A stretch of DNA of 64,000 nucleotides. Source: Paludibacteraceae bacterium (GTDB lineage: Bacteria; Bacteroidota; Bacteroidia; Bacteroidales; Paludibacteraceae). The first letter of the stretch is position 1. Each line of letters starts with the position of its first letter. The stretch is from positions 124,001 through 188,000 of the forward strand of contig JAGBEJ010000005.1 in NCBI GenBank assembly GCA_017937025.1, given 5' to 3'. The notes under the pieces are model-generated. The model did no database searches. It worked only from the letters and a program-made list of their open reading frames with translations, and was not told the origin of the DNA. Both the position numbers and the translations under genes were made by a program. This document shows, in pieces, positions 1 to 9,926 of the stretch.

Positions 1-286
1 GCTTGATGTCGTCGGCGAGCGTCTCACGGGCGAAGGCGCGTATCTCTGGTCTTGCGGCGCAGAAGTTCAGCGTGTATGGCGCGTGGGCGAGTATTACGTT
101 AATGCCGTTATCTTTCGAGAATTTCTGAAAAGCCTCCACGTCAGCTGGGTCAACGGGCTTGGCTTGTCCGCCGCGAGGGTTGCGTGTGAAGAACTGGAAT
201 GTGTTGGCTCCGATTGACGCTGCCGTCTGCGCCATGTCAAGAAATCCCTTTGAAGCCGAAAGGTGGCATCCTATAGTGAAACTCAT
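1..286 (-). CDS. nfo: Deoxyribonuclease IV (endonuclease IV), N-terminal part
   Basis: I translated the minus strand from an ATG at 286; the frame stays open to the window edge, giving 95 residues. It begins [20 protein letters not shown] and continues with [15 protein letters not shown] and LAHAPYTLN, which match the N-terminal part of the AP-endonuclease 2 TIM barrel. The family cleaves DNA 5' to abasic sites using a trinuclear zinc centre during base excision repair. Only three bases separate this start from the bcp stop, so the two genes are probably co-transcribed, bcp first, with the ribosome-binding region of nfo inside the end of bcp. The C-terminal two thirds, including most metal ligands, lies outside the window. 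Confidence 0.88.
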   Translation of the reverse strand, partial: MSFTIGCHLSASKGFLDMAQTAASIGANTFQFFTRNPRGGQAKPVDPADVEAFQKFSKDNGINVILAHAPYTLNFCAARPEIRAFARETLADDIK

Positions 287-289
287 ATT

Positions 290-745
290 TTATATATTGC
301 TTGTTATTTGATTTGCGTGGTCTTTTACTTTTATTTCCTTTGGGCCGATGATGCGCTCCACCTTGCCTTCCTCGTCAATTATGAATGTGGTGCGGAACGT
401 GCCCATGTACTTCCGTCCGTACATGCTCTTTTCGCCCCACACGCCGAACGCCTGCACGAGCGTCTTTTCTGTGTCGGCTATGAGTCTGAACGGCAGCTCG
501 TTCTTGGCTATGAACTTCTTGTGCGACTGCTCCGAGTCCACGCTCACGCCTATCACTTCTATGCCTCTTGCCATCAGGGCTTGATAGTTGTCTCGCAGGT
601 TGCAGGCCTCGGATGTGCACCCTGGAGTCGAGTCCTTGGGATAAAAGTAGAGTGCTAATTTCTTGCCAGCGAAGTCGCTTGCTTTCACAGCCTTTCCGTC
701 TTGGTCTTTGCCGAGTATCTCGGGTATCTTGTCGCCTATGTTCAT
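290..745 (-). CDS. bcp: Thioredoxin-dependent thiol peroxidase (BCP/PrxQ-type peroxiredoxin)
   Basis: A 151-residue protein of normal length for the BCP/PrxQ family. The motif PGCTSEAC holds the likely peroxidatic Cys43 and resolving Cys48, five residues apart, the arrangement of atypical 2-Cys PrxQ enzymes. YFYPKDSTPGCT, VIGVSVDS and FRTTFIIDEEG are the usual fold motifs. The family reduces hydrogen peroxide and organic hydroperoxides in the cytoplasm using thioredoxin. The start is supported by a Bacteroidota -7 box at 772-779. It is the first gene of a probable two-gene oxidative/DNA damage unit with endonuclease IV. Confidence 0.93.
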   Translation of the reverse strand: MNIGDKIPEILGKDQDGKAVKASDFAGKKLALYFYPKDSTPGCTSEACNLRDNYQALMARGIEVIGVSVDSEQSHKKFIAKNELPFRLIADTEKTLVQAFGVWGEKSMYGRKYMGTFRTTFIIDEEGKVERIIGPKEIKVKDHANQITSNI

Positions 746-771
746 GTTTGATAATTGTTTTTACACAATCT

Positions 772-799
772 CAAAGATAACGCTTTTGTTAAACGTCAA
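772..799 (-). promoter_or_regulatory. Promoter of bcp-nfo
   Basis: On the minus strand a TATCTTTG box (772-779) lies 17 bases downstream of a TTG (797-799, within CTTGAC). This fits the Bacteroidota primary sigma consensus of TTTG, a 17-23 base spacer and TAnnTTTG. It predicts a transcript start near 765 and a leader of about 20 bases. Confidence 0.7.
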
Positions 800-973
800 G
801 AAAAAGACTTGAGAAAATAATAATATGCATACAATAATATTATAAATGCCTCGTTAAGAAAAGTGGGGGTAAAGCCGAAAAAGCCGATTAATTTTTGTGA
901 TTATCTTTAATTAATCATATATTTGGCAGAATTTTACCGAAAAGGCTGAAATTGAAAAACACAATATAATACT

Positions 974-2827
974 ATGAAAATTAAATCTATAATTTCAAAA
1001 GCTGTGGCTGTGGCGCTTGTTTCTGTTGCGTCTGTCAATGCTTTTGCACAGTACAATGATATAATGTTGTACTCGACTGACTTCTCCGTTTCAGATGGTT
1101 GGACGGATATGTCTTCAACAGGATCTAGTGATGCCCTTTCGCAGAAAGGTTTTAGCATTGTTGCGAAGCCGGTTTTTAATGCTTCTGGAACTACTAACAA
1201 TGGTAATTTTACAGGTTATATAGCGTCTCAGAACTCTACAAGTACAATAACGACTCCTACATTTACTTTCATATCTGGCGGTATGATAGAAATGGATCTT
1301 GATGTCGCTAAGAATGGTAAGGGTTTTACTCTTTCTGCCGCTTCTGGCTCAATCTCAAATATTCAGGGAACAATAGTTTCTCAAGCTGAGCCTATACCTA
1401 CAAAGGCAAGTGACCAGGCTTCTTTTTCTGGCGCAACATTTAAGACAGGAAAGAACTATGGAGCGTACAAAATCAGATATACATTTGATGGCTCTGGCGA
1501 TATATCGTTCAAGTTGGCTTCAACCTCAAAAGAGGCGGAGGTTAACATTGCTTCTATGACGGTTTATACAGGCGTCGGCTCTGTGCCTTATGTTGCTTCG
1601 CCTTCCTATCCAAATGCTGGAGATGATGGCTCTAAGTCTACAGTCGGACTTACTCTTTCTGGAGCTGTCGGTGGAAATGTGGTTACTGGACCTATTGACA
1701 TAAAAGGATATAACCTTTCAGGACCAGTCTCTATCTCTTTCGTAGGAAAAGATGCAGCTAAATTCTCAGTAGATCAGACAACGCTTGATGCTGCTACTGC
1801 AATGGCAGGAACAAATGTTACAGTGTCATTCAAAACTTCTGTGAAGAGTGGTGTGGCTTCTGCTCTTATGAAACTCTCTGGAGGTTCTGCTGATTATTAT
1901 GTAAATGTGTATGGTTCTTCAGGCTCTGGAAATCCTGAAATCGTAGCATCAGCATCTCCTCTTAATTTCTGGACATCTTTGATAGCAACAACAACTCAGA
2001 GCCTTGATGTCTCAGGATTGAATCTTACAGGACCTATAACAGCTTCTATTACAGGCGCTGGTGCTGACCGTTTCACACTTTCTACAACTTCAATTCCTGC
2101 TGTAGGTACTACTTTAGACATTACATTCACTGGTGATATTAAAGCAGGTGAGCTTCCTGCAAACTTAGTTTTGAGTTCTCCGGGAGCACAAACTGTGACT
2201 GTTCCATTGACAGGAGTTACAAGTCTGTTACGTCCAGTTATGTATCCATTGACATTCGATGTTAGTCCTTCGGGAACTGCATACGTAGAGACAAATCCAG
2301 GCGGAACTGTATTCCTCGAAGGTACTCAGGTTACAGTTACTGTTACTTTGGAAAGTGGTTATAAGGTGGCAAGATGGCAGGATGCCAGCGGTAACACAAG
2401 ATCTACTCGTGTATTTGTAGTCAGCGAGTCTAAGAACACGATGTCAGGTGACCCTATCACAGTGTTCACAGAGAAAGGACAACAGCAGGAGGGCGGCGGT
2501 GACCCTGTGGAAGTGAAGGGACTTGTGGCTTTGGAGGCAACAAACATCACAGCGAACAGCATGACTGCAAACTGGACATCTCAGGACGGCAACGCAAACG
2601 GTTACATTGTCACAGTGACAGACGCAAGCGGAAACGTAGTCGCAACTCAGCAGGCTGCTTCGACTGCTACTTCTGTAGAAATCTCTGGATTGGAAGAGAA
2701 TACATTATATTATTACACTGTTGAGGGAACAGGAACAGAAGGAACTGTGACAACAGAGAAGGTCGGAGGATTCAAGACTCCATCTACTACTGTTAAGGTT
2801 TGTGGAAGTGATGATTATAACGACTAA
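974..2827 (+). CDS. Secreted multidomain protein with Ig-like repeats and a fibronectin type III domain
   Basis: A 617-residue exported protein. Residues 1-26 form a signal peptide ending AFA before Gln. Residues 28-200 look like a beta-sandwich region. Two related Ig-like repeats follow at about 230-315 and 330-415 (compare NLSGPVSISFVGKDAAKFSV with NLTGPITASITGAGADRFTL). Residues 422-500 resemble an InlB B-repeat (SGYKVARWQD) and 515-606 a fibronectin III domain. There is no recognisable T9SS tail; it ends CGSDDYND. The next gene starts 19 bases after the stop with a good AGGAG-like site, so the two are probably co-expressed. Thr and Pro codons are mostly ACA and CCA, unlike most neighbours and more like hupA-type abundant genes here. 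The exact role is unknown; a cell-surface or extracellular structural protein is likely. Confidence 0.75.
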   Translation: MKIKSIISKAVAVALVSVASVNAFAQYNDIMLYSTDFSVSDGWTDMSSTGSSDALSQKGFSIVAKPVFNASGTTNNGNFTGYIASQNSTSTITTPTFTFISGGMIEMDLDVAKNGKGFTLSAASGSISNIQGTIVSQAEPIPTKASDQASFSGATFKTGKNYGAYKIRYTFDGSGDISFKLASTSKEAEVNIASMTVYTGVGSVPYVASPSYPNAGDDGSKSTVGLTLSGAVGGNVVTGPIDIKGYNLSGPVSISFVGKDAAKFSVDQTTLDAATAMAGTNVTVSFKTSVKSGVASALMKLSGGSADYYVNVYGSSGSGNPEIVASASPLNFWTSLIATTTQSLDVSGLNLTGPITASITGAGADRFTLSTTSIPAVGTTLDITFTGDIKAGELPANLVLSSPGAQTVTVPLTGVTSLLRPVMYPLTFDVSPSGTAYVETNPGGTVFLEGTQVTVTVTLESGYKVARWQDASGNTRSTRVFVVSESKNTMSGDPITVFTEKGQQQEGGGDPVEVKGLVALEATNITANSMTANWTSQDGNANGYIVTVTDASGNVVATQQAASTATSVEISGLEENTLYYYTVEGTGTEGTVTTEKVGGFKTPSTTVKVCGSDDYND

Positions 2828-2846
2828 TTATTAAGGAGTTAGGAAA

Positions 2847-5800
2847 ATGAAAAACACATTATATATGAAAAAGAATCTGCTATTAAGAACAGGTTTGGCA
2901 TTGTTAGTATCAGCAGTAGGTTTGAACGCCAGCGCTCAACTTTCCCCACGTGCTGAAATGAACAAAACAGGAAACTATGATGTCAAGATGGTTTCTGCGC
3001 CAGCTTTGCAGCCTGCGTGGATTAGTTCGTCGAATCCAATGACTGTAGTTGATATAATGACAAATGAGGAAATGTTTGGAGCCGGTGATGATAATGCCCT
3101 GAATAATAGATTTGATTGGAATCTTACTGGCAAAACAGCTCAGGCGGCTATGGCTGCAAATCACCCAGGCGCTACAGCTGTCTCGCAAGTTTATGCAGAC
3201 TGCGATGACGATAATAATACATTCCAGTCTTCTGCAGCCTTCATGGACTTCGGCAACAACATGGGTTGTACCAAGATTGAAGCAGCTTACTTGTATTGGT
3301 CAGGAACAGATGGCAATACAAATTATGCCGCATATCCAGGAACAACAACAATGAAGTCATATACAGGCAATATGTCTGTCGGCAATATGACTAATTACAA
3401 TACTGTTAAGTTCAAAGCTCCAGGAATGGCTGACTATGTTGATGTGACAGCTACAAGAAATGTGACACCAGCGGGTGACAGCTATGTTTGCATGGCTGAC
3501 TTGACACAGATGGTAAAGAACAATCCAGAATACTTCACTGGAGGTCTGTATTGGGTGGCAAATGTGAAGAGTGGAAGTGAAAAAGGTTCTGGAGGTGCTC
3601 GCGCAGGATGGAGTTTGGTTGTGATTTATAGTTATCCAAACTGTCCTCAGCGTGTTATTAAGTTCTGGGATCAGAGTGGAAATGCCAATGGTGCAGGTAA
3701 CGGAACTACTATCTCATTCAATTTTGCAGCTGGTGAGGTTCCTGCTTCGGGAAACTCAGTATCTTATCTTGGTTTCATAGGTCTTGACGGTGAGGATACA
3801 GCTCCGCTTATCATGGATAAGATAGAGCCAGAAGGAACTGAAACTCAAGATCAACTTACAGCAGCTTCAAAGGCAATAGCAGAGAAGAATAAAGTTGTCT
3901 TTAATGGAGGAAATGGAAGTAAGGATATTCAGCCATTCATTACCGATCAGGCACCTGTTCATGCATGTAACGAAAAGGCTGTTTGTGCAGATGCTGTTTA
4001 TTCAGGATTCGTATCAAGCCAGATGACAACATACGACCCAGAAACAGGTTTGAATGGAAATCAGATAACTCGTCTTCCTAATAATATTATTACGCTCGGT
4101 TATGATGCTCATCATGTGAAACTTCCTGCGGGAAGTATGGGAGCTGGTGCGACAAGTGCAACAGCAAAGATGCCAGACGAGCAGAATGGTAACTATATGC
4201 TTGTGATGGCTTATATGGCTATCGAGACAGAGCAGGCTATTCTTCTTATGGACAAGAAGAGTGTTGAGACATCGACAAAGCCTGACGGCGAGGTTACATA
4301 CGAATTGACAATAAAGAATGTAGGTACTAAGGCATCTATCGGAACTTCGGAAGTTCGTGATACATTGGACAAGACTTTGGACTTCGTTCCAGGCAGCGTT
4401 AAGTTCTTTGACAAGAACGGCGCAGAAATCCAGACTGGCTCATTTAACATAATTAACCAGGGCGCAGACGTGAATGAAGCGTTGACTTTCACCATTCCTT
4501 CAATCGCGGCAGGTGACGGAGCGAATGCCAATGACTGGATCACAATCCAGTTCAAGGCAAAGGTCAAGGGTCTTGACAGAACTGACATTTGGGCATACGG
4601 TTGTAACCGTCAGGTGAAGAACAAGGCCGTCGTTATTTACAAGAACGATGCTGGCGATGATGTGAGAACCGGAAGTAACTCATCAGGAGGTTGCGACGGA
4701 GAGAGCGTTTACTTCTATACTCCAGTTGTAGATGAGGATCTTGAAAAGAGCTACTTGGCTTCGCACCACGATACACTTGACCTCTCTCAGGAAGCAAACG
4801 CAGCGAATATGAGTGTGCTGCCAACTTTGAGAAGCAGACTTCAGTATCATATAAATGAGATAGGACTGAGCATAGACGCTAACGCATTCACATTCTATGA
4901 TGCAGAGAGTGGAATGGAAGTTCCTGCTGATGCTAAGTTTGATGTGACACAAGGAAACATTGATTATCTGGCAGACGCAGACCTCGGTGGCGGATGTGTT
5001 GAGACGTTCTACTTCAATGTGAAGGTGACTAAGCGTCCTTCGATTTCTGTCGCAGAAGTTGCAGGCGGTGTGCATGGTCAGACTTCATACAAGGGACGTG
5101 AGGATGGTTCAATGCAGGTAAGAGCATTCAACGGAAACGCTCCTTATGTATTAAAGGTATATGACGCAAACGGAAAAGTTGTTTACACTGCTGGTGCAGC
5201 GGCTGATGACTATACTTTCGCAGTCGCAGGTCTTAAGGCTGGAACATATTCTGCAGCAGTGACCGATGGCAAGGGATTCGTGGCTTCGTCAGGAACATTG
5301 ACAATCGTCGATCCTGCTGACATGGTTATCTCGATAAACGGTGCGGCAGCACAGTGTAAGTATCAGCCATTGACATTGTCGGCTGAGGTTTCAGGACGTG
5401 ATGCAGGAAACTTGCAGTACGTTTGGAGAAAGGACGGCGTGGATGTGAGCACAAGTCAGACATACACAGAAGGTTCGTTTGAGGAGGGCGCTACATATAC
5501 ATTGTTCGTCTGCGACGGCGGCGGTCAGGAAGTTGCGACTAAGGTTGTGGCTGCAGTGCCAACTCCAAAGATCGAGGTCATCAAGCCAGACACAGGATGT
5601 AGAGAGTTCTTCTTGCCTAAGGATTATCAGTCAGCATTTGCTGCATATCAGGAGCATGTCACATATCCAGACTCAATCATAGGAATACTTGGCGCTCAGG
5701 AAGTTTCTGGCGACCCAGACATCGACGAGGCTGACCTTGTGCTGACATACTATACTCCAAAGAATGGAGATCAGGCTCAGATGAACATTGATAAGATAGA

Positions 5801-6185
5801 GAAGAGCCAAGACCTTATAGTGAGAGTGACAGCTGGCGGATTGTGCTACCATCAGGATACAACCCAGGTGATAGTCAAGAGCTTCCAGGATTGTTATCCA
5901 ATAATAATCCCAGCGTTCTTCTCACCAGATGACAACGGCATAAACGATATCTTCAAGATAGCTGGTATCAGCGATTGGCACTATGAGTCAGAGAGTCCAG
6001 AGATCGTAGTCTTCGACCGCTACGGAAAGAAGGTTTATTCAGGCAACTACGATGACATAAAGGCAGGCTGGGACGGCAAGTGCGATGGCAAGGATCTGCC
6101 AAGCGGCGACTACTGGTACGAATTGACTTACAAGACAATCAAGCCAAAGGTTGGTCACTTCACATTGAAGAGACGTAAAGAGTAA
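2847..6185 (+). CDS. Large surface protein with type B T9SS (gliding-motility C-terminal) sorting domain
   Basis: 1112 residues. A signal peptide ends at about residue 31 (LNASAQ). I used the ATG at 2847 because it follows GGAGTTAGGAAA; a second ATG at 2865 would also give a good signal peptide. Around residues 455-540 is a DUF11-like repeat (VTYELTIKNVGTKA, LDFVPGSVKF). Later Ig/PKD-like modules include ADYTFAVAGLKAGTYSAAVT. The last ~95 residues (SPDDNGINDIFKI, VFDRYGKKVYSG, GWDGKCDGKDLPSGDYWY) are a typical CHU_C/gliding-motility C-terminal domain, known to direct export by the type IX system. A hairpin terminator at 6219-6255 ends the pair. The function of the mature protein is not evident; adhesion or matrix are possible. 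Confidence 0.85.
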   Translation: MKNTLYMKKNLLLRTGLALLVSAVGLNASAQLSPRAEMNKTGNYDVKMVSAPALQPAWISSSNPMTVVDIMTNEEMFGAGDDNALNNRFDWNLTGKTAQAAMAANHPGATAVSQVYADCDDDNNTFQSSAAFMDFGNNMGCTKIEAAYLYWSGTDGNTNYAAYPGTTTMKSYTGNMSVGNMTNYNTVKFKAPGMADYVDVTATRNVTPAGDSYVCMADLTQMVKNNPEYFTGGLYWVANVKSGSEKGSGGARAGWSLVVIYSYPNCPQRVIKFWDQSGNANGAGNGTTISFNFAAGEVPASGNSVSYLGFIGLDGEDTAPLIMDKIEPEGTETQDQLTAASKAIAEKNKVVFNGGNGSKDIQPFITDQAPVHACNEKAVCADAVYSGFVSSQMTTYDPETGLNGNQITRLPNNIITLGYDAHHVKLPAGSMGAGATSATAKMPDEQNGNYMLVMAYMAIETEQAILLMDKKSVETSTKPDGEVTYELTIKNVGTKASIGTSEVRDTLDKTLDFVPGSVKFFDKNGAEIQTGSFNIINQGADVNEALTFTIPSIAAGDGANANDWITIQFKAKVKGLDRTDIWAYGCNRQVKNKAVVIYKNDAGDDVRTGSNSSGGCDGESVYFYTPVVDEDLEKSYLASHHDTLDLSQEANAANMSVLPTLRSRLQYHINEIGLSIDANAFTFYDAESGMEVPADAKFDVTQGNIDYLADADLGGGCVETFYFNVKVTKRPSISVAEVAGGVHGQTSYKGREDGSMQVRAFNGNAPYVLKVYDANGKVVYTAGAAADDYTFAVAGLKAGTYSAAVTDGKGFVASSGTLTIVDPADMVISINGAAAQCKYQPLTLSAEVSGRDAGNLQYVWRKDGVDVSTSQTYTEGSFEEGATYTLFVCDGGGQEVATKVVAAVPTPKIEVIKPDTGCREFFLPKDYQSAFAAYQEHVTYPDSIIGILGAQEVSGDPDIDEADLVLTYYTPKNGDQAQMNIDKIEKSQDLIVRVTAGGLCYHQDTTQVIVKSFQDCYPIIIPAFFSPDDNGINDIFKIAGISDWHYESESPEIVVFDRYGKKVYSGNYDDIKAGWDGKCDGKDLPSGDYWYELTYKTIKPKVGHFTLKRRKE

Positions 6186-6218
6186 TATAACAAAGAGACA
6201 GATTATATGAAATAACGA

Positions 6219-6255
6219 AGGGTTTGCCCATCCGTGCGGATAGGGCAAACCTTTT
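6219..6255 (+). terminator. Rho-independent terminator after the secreted pair
   Basis: GGTTTGCCC-ATCC and GGAT-A-GGGCAAACC form a 13-bp stem with one bulged base and a GTGC loop, followed by TTTTG. Confidence 0.85.
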
Positions 6256-6274
6256 GTTGATATAATAAGAACAG

Positions 6275-7513
6275 ATGAACAGAGAGACAGAAGAATTGCT
6301 GAATACAGCCGACAAAAGGGCTGTGATGGTGGGACTTGTGACGCCAAACCAGTCGGAGGAAAGGACAAAGGAGTATCTTGATGAGCTCGCTTTCTTGGCT
6401 GAGACATCGGAAATTGTGCCGGAGAAACGCTTCATACAGGCGGTTCAGACTCCGCACAGCCAGACATACGTGGGACAAGGCAAATTAGAGGAAATAAAGC
6501 AGTACATAGACGATAACGGCATAGAGATAGCCATCTTTGACGATGAACTCTCGCCACGTCAATTGCGTAATATAGAGAAGAAACTCTGCATACAAGTGCT
6601 TGACAGAACATCCCTGATACTCGACATCTTCGCGCAGAGAGCGCAGACCTCGTATGCCAAGACGCAGGTTGAGATGGCGCAGCTGCAGTATATGCTGCCA
6701 CGACTGACGAGGATGTGGAGTCACCTTGACCGTCAGCGAGGCGGTGGCACGACTTCCAGAGGTATGGGTGAAACACAGATTGAGGCCGATAAACGAATCA
6801 TACAGTCGCGTATCTCGCTTCTGCGTGAGGACTTGAAACGCATAGACAAGCAAATGGAGACACAGCGCCGAAACCGTGGCAAAATGGTGAGAGTGGCGCT
6901 CGTGGGCTACACCAACGTGGGCAAATCCACGCTGATGAACCTGCTGTGCAAGACAAACGTGTTCGCCGAGAATAAACTGTTCGCGACACTTGACACGACC
7001 GTCAGAAAAATGACGATAGAGAACCTTCCGTTCCTCTTGTGCGATACGGTAGGATTTATAAGAAAACTGCCGCACAACCTTGTGGAGTCGTTCAAATCGA
7101 CGCTCGACGAGGTGAGAGAGGCTGATGTGCTGCTGCATGTTGTGGATATATCGCACCCGAACTTCGAGGAGCAGATTGAGGTGGTGAACAGCACGCTTGC
7201 CGAACTTGGCGCTGGTGATAAGCCAACGATAATGGTTTTCAACAAGATAGACTCATTCAGCTATGTGCCTAAGGAAGAGAACGACTTGACTCCTATCAAG
7301 AGGGAGAACATAAGTCTCGTCGAACTGAAAAAGACATGGATGGCGAACATGAACGACAACTGCATGTTCATATCGGCAAAGGAAAGGAATAACATAGACG
7401 AATTGAAAGTCTTGATGTATAAGCACATAAGGGCTGTGCATGTGCAGAGATTCCCTTATAACGACTTCCTGTATCCGGATATAGCCAGAACAGGAGGCGA
7501 AGACGAATTGTAA
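6275..7513 (+). CDS. hflX: Ribosome-associated GTPase HflX
   Basis: 412 residues, the usual size. The N-terminal HflX domain carries TYVGQGKLEEI (about 64-74) and FDDELSPRQLRNIE; the conserved linker GGGTTSRGMGETQIE follows at about 156-170. The G domain has the P-loop GYTNVGKS (211-218), DTVGF, and NKID. HflX binds 50S and 70S ribosomes, hydrolyses GTP and ATP, and splits stalled or hibernating ribosomes after stress. It is followed 12 bases later by the DUF4954 gene on the same strand, so the two probably form an operon. Confidence 0.95.
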   Translation: MNRETEELLNTADKRAVMVGLVTPNQSEERTKEYLDELAFLAETSEIVPEKRFIQAVQTPHSQTYVGQGKLEEIKQYIDDNGIEIAIFDDELSPRQLRNIEKKLCIQVLDRTSLILDIFAQRAQTSYAKTQVEMAQLQYMLPRLTRMWSHLDRQRGGGTTSRGMGETQIEADKRIIQSRISLLREDLKRIDKQMETQRRNRGKMVRVALVGYTNVGKSTLMNLLCKTNVFAENKLFATLDTTVRKMTIENLPFLLCDTVGFIRKLPHNLVESFKSTLDEVREADVLLHVVDISHPNFEEQIEVVNSTLAELGAGDKPTIMVFNKIDSFSYVPKEENDLTPIKRENISLVELKKTWMANMNDNCMFISAKERNNIDELKVLMYKHIRAVHVQRFPYNDFLYPDIARTGGEDEL

Positions 7514-7525
7514 TTGTATAAGATT

Positions 7526-9253
7526 ATGGCATACCGAAGTCTTACATCGCAAGAGATAAACACCTTGGAGTCCAACTTGTGCTGCTGCGCCGACTGGACA
7601 TTAGTGGAGGTCGCAGATAACTTTGCCGCCAATGATGTGCGCAATTGTGAGTTCAGCGGCAAGATAAGGATAGGCGAACGCGTGAAGATAAAGAACGTGG
7701 GGCTCTTGTGCATGGACGGTGTGTCGTGTTTCGGCAACGGAACGGAGTTGACACTGCTTGACGAGAACGGCAGCCGCTCCATAAGGATATTCAACAAACT
7801 GACGTCGCAGTTGGCCCATCTTCAGTGCTTCTGGAAAAGCGATGAGGATTTCGTGGAGGCGTATGACGCTATCATAGACGAATATGTTGAGCGACAGAAG
7901 TCCAGCGTTATGACGATAGGCGACGGCGCGGAGATAAGCAACTGCGGCGAGATAAGGAATGTGCAGATAGGCGAGTGCGCCAAGATAAACGGCGCGCATG
8001 TGCTTGAGAATGGAACAGTGCTGTCGTGCGAGCAGGTGCCGACTTCGGTGACGTGGGGCGTGATAGCCCGTGACTTCATAATAGCCGAAGGCGCGCAGGT
8101 GACCGACGGCGCGCAGATTGAGCGATGCTTCGTGGGCAACAGCAGTGAGGTGGGCGAGCAGTTTGCTGCGACCGACTCTGTGTTTTTCGCCAACTGTCAG
8201 ATGATGCACGGCGAGTCGGCGGCGTTGTTTGCTGGTCCGTTCAGCGTGTCGCACCACAAATCCACATTGCTTATCGCTGCGAGCCTGAGCATGTTCAACG
8301 CTGGCAGCGGCTCGAACCAGAGCAATCACATGTACAAGAGCGGTCCGATACATTACGGAGTGGTGGACCGTGGCAGCAAGTTCGGCAGCGACAGCTACAT
8401 GGCTTGGCCGAGCCGTATAGGCGTGTTCTCGGTTGTGCTGGGCAAGCATAAGAGCAAAGTCAATGTGCCGGACTTCCCGTTTTCATACCTCGTATCGGAA
8501 GGAATGTACTCGCGTGTGTTGCCAGGACTGTCGCTCAGAAGTCTCGGCACATATCGTGATGTGAACAAGTGGGAGAGCCGTGATAAAAGAGCGGCAAACC
8601 AGAAAAACGACATAATAAACTTCGGTCTTTTCAATCCGTACACGATAGGACAGATAAGACGAGGTTACAAAAGGCTGATGCGATTCCTCGACGAAGGTGA
8701 CGAGAGGTGCGAGTTGGACAAGAACGTGCTTATAAGCCGCAAGCCTTCAATGACGGGCTATGAACTGTACGATTTGGCGCTGAGAATCTACATAGGGCTG
8801 AATGCTGCGAAATGCGACGGTGCGGATGACGAGTGGGTGGACTTGTCCGGAATGTTGGCGAGAAGGGCGGAAATCGAAGATTTGACGCGTTCGGTGGCGG
8901 ATGGCTCAGTGGACTCTGTCGAAAGTCTGCGCGATGCATTTTCTGCTATCGCCTCGAGATATGACGAAGCCAATGCCTCGTATGCGACTGCTGTGGCAGA
9001 AAGCATGCTTGGCAAGGAGCAGCTAGACGACAGCGACTTGCAGGAGCTGCGTGACAGCGCGTTGAGGGCGGTTGATGATTTGAAACGCCTTGTGGTTGCT
9101 GATGCCCAGAAGGAATATGAGGGCGCGTTCAAATGGAATTTCGGCATAGACCAGTCCGATGACAGCAGAAACCGTGAGTTTGAGATACTGCGCGGCAAAT
9201 TGGACAAAGACTGGGTGGAAAAACTCGTTGATAAGGCTTTAAAGATTTCTTAA
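7526..9253 (+). CDS. DUF4954 family protein (beta-helix, unknown function)
   Basis: 575 residues from the ATG at 7526; the in-frame TTG at 7514 is a poor alternative. The first third contains periodic hexapeptide-like turns (IGERVKIKNVG, IGDGAEISNCGEIRNVQIGE) typical of a left-handed beta helix, as in sugar-nucleotide acyltransferases. The centre has the conserved FNAGSGSNQSNHMYKSGP and FGSDSYMAWPSRIGVFS, which I recognise from the Bacteroidota DUF4954 family. The C-terminal ~200 residues are predicted helical. No catalytic residues are known to me. It sits behind hflX and its stop codon overlaps that of the convergent rsmI by four bases. Confidence 0.8.
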   Translation: MAYRSLTSQEINTLESNLCCCADWTLVEVADNFAANDVRNCEFSGKIRIGERVKIKNVGLLCMDGVSCFGNGTELTLLDENGSRSIRIFNKLTSQLAHLQCFWKSDEDFVEAYDAIIDEYVERQKSSVMTIGDGAEISNCGEIRNVQIGECAKINGAHVLENGTVLSCEQVPTSVTWGVIARDFIIAEGAQVTDGAQIERCFVGNSSEVGEQFAATDSVFFANCQMMHGESAALFAGPFSVSHHKSTLLIAASLSMFNAGSGSNQSNHMYKSGPIHYGVVDRGSKFGSDSYMAWPSRIGVFSVVLGKHKSKVNVPDFPFSYLVSEGMYSRVLPGLSLRSLGTYRDVNKWESRDKRAANQKNDIINFGLFNPYTIGQIRRGYKRLMRFLDEGDERCELDKNVLISRKPSMTGYELYDLALRIYIGLNAAKCDGADDEWVDLSGMLARRAEIEDLTRSVADGSVDSVESLRDAFSAIASRYDEANASYATAVAESMLGKEQLDDSDLQELRDSALRAVDDLKRLVVADAQKEYEGAFKWNFGIDQSDDSRNREFEILRGKLDKDWVEKLVDKALKIS

Positions 9254-9924
9254 TCTTCTGCGCCTCCGATAATCATAACGAATTCGCCTTTTGGCTGATG
9301 CTCGGTGAAGTGCTGCACAAGCTCGCTGAGCGTGCCTCTTACGGTCTCCTCGTGTATTTTAGAGATTTCCCTTGAGACGGATGCCTTGCGGTCTGGTCCG
9401 AGCGCTTCGGCAAGCTGAGTCAGTGTCTTGAGCACTCTGTATGGCGATTCGTACACAATCATTGTCCTTTTTTCCTGCGCCATGGCTGCGAACTTGGTTT
9501 GGCGGCCTTTCTTCACAGGCAGGAAGCCTTCAAAGCAGAATCGGTCGTTAGGCAGTCCGGAGTTCACGAGCGCCGGAACAAATGCCGTTGCGCCAGGCAG
9601 ACACTGCACTTCGATGCCGTTCTGCGCGCATGCTCTTACGAGCAGGAAACCAGGGTCGGATATGGCTGGTGTGCCAGCGTCGGAGATTAACGCAATGGTC
9701 TCGCCGCCTTTGAGTCTCGCCACGATGCCGTCCACAGCCAGGTGTTCGTTGAACTTGTGGTGCGAAATCATCGGCGTGTGTATGTCGAAGTGCTTCAGCA
9801 GCACGCTTGAGGTTCTCGTGTCCTCGGCGAGTATGACATCGACCTCCTTCAGAGTCTTGATGGCTCTGAAAGTCATGTCTTCAAGATTTCCGACAGGTGT
9901 CGGCACAACGTATAGCTTTCCCAT
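9250..9924 (-). CDS. rsmI: 16S rRNA (cytidine1402-2'-O)-methyltransferase RsmI
   Basis: 224 residues, tetrapyrrole methylase fold. MGKLYVVPTPVGNLEDMTFRAI, LAEDTRTS, ISDAGTPAISDPG and PGATAFVPALVNSGLP are the family motifs. It 2'-O-methylates C1402 of 16S rRNA in the decoding centre using SAM. The length matches compact RsmI proteins. It follows the coiled-coil gene after a 2-base gap, so the two are likely translated from one message. Confidence 0.95.
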   Translation of the reverse strand: MGKLYVVPTPVGNLEDMTFRAIKTLKEVDVILAEDTRTSSVLLKHFDIHTPMISHHKFNEHLAVDGIVARLKGGETIALISDAGTPAISDPGFLLVRACAQNGIEVQCLPGATAFVPALVNSGLPNDRFCFEGFLPVKKGRQTKFAAMAQEKRTMIVYESPYRVLKTLTQLAEALGPDRKASVSREISKIHEETVRGTLSELVQHFTEHQPKGEFVMIIGGAED

Positions 9925-9926
9925 TG

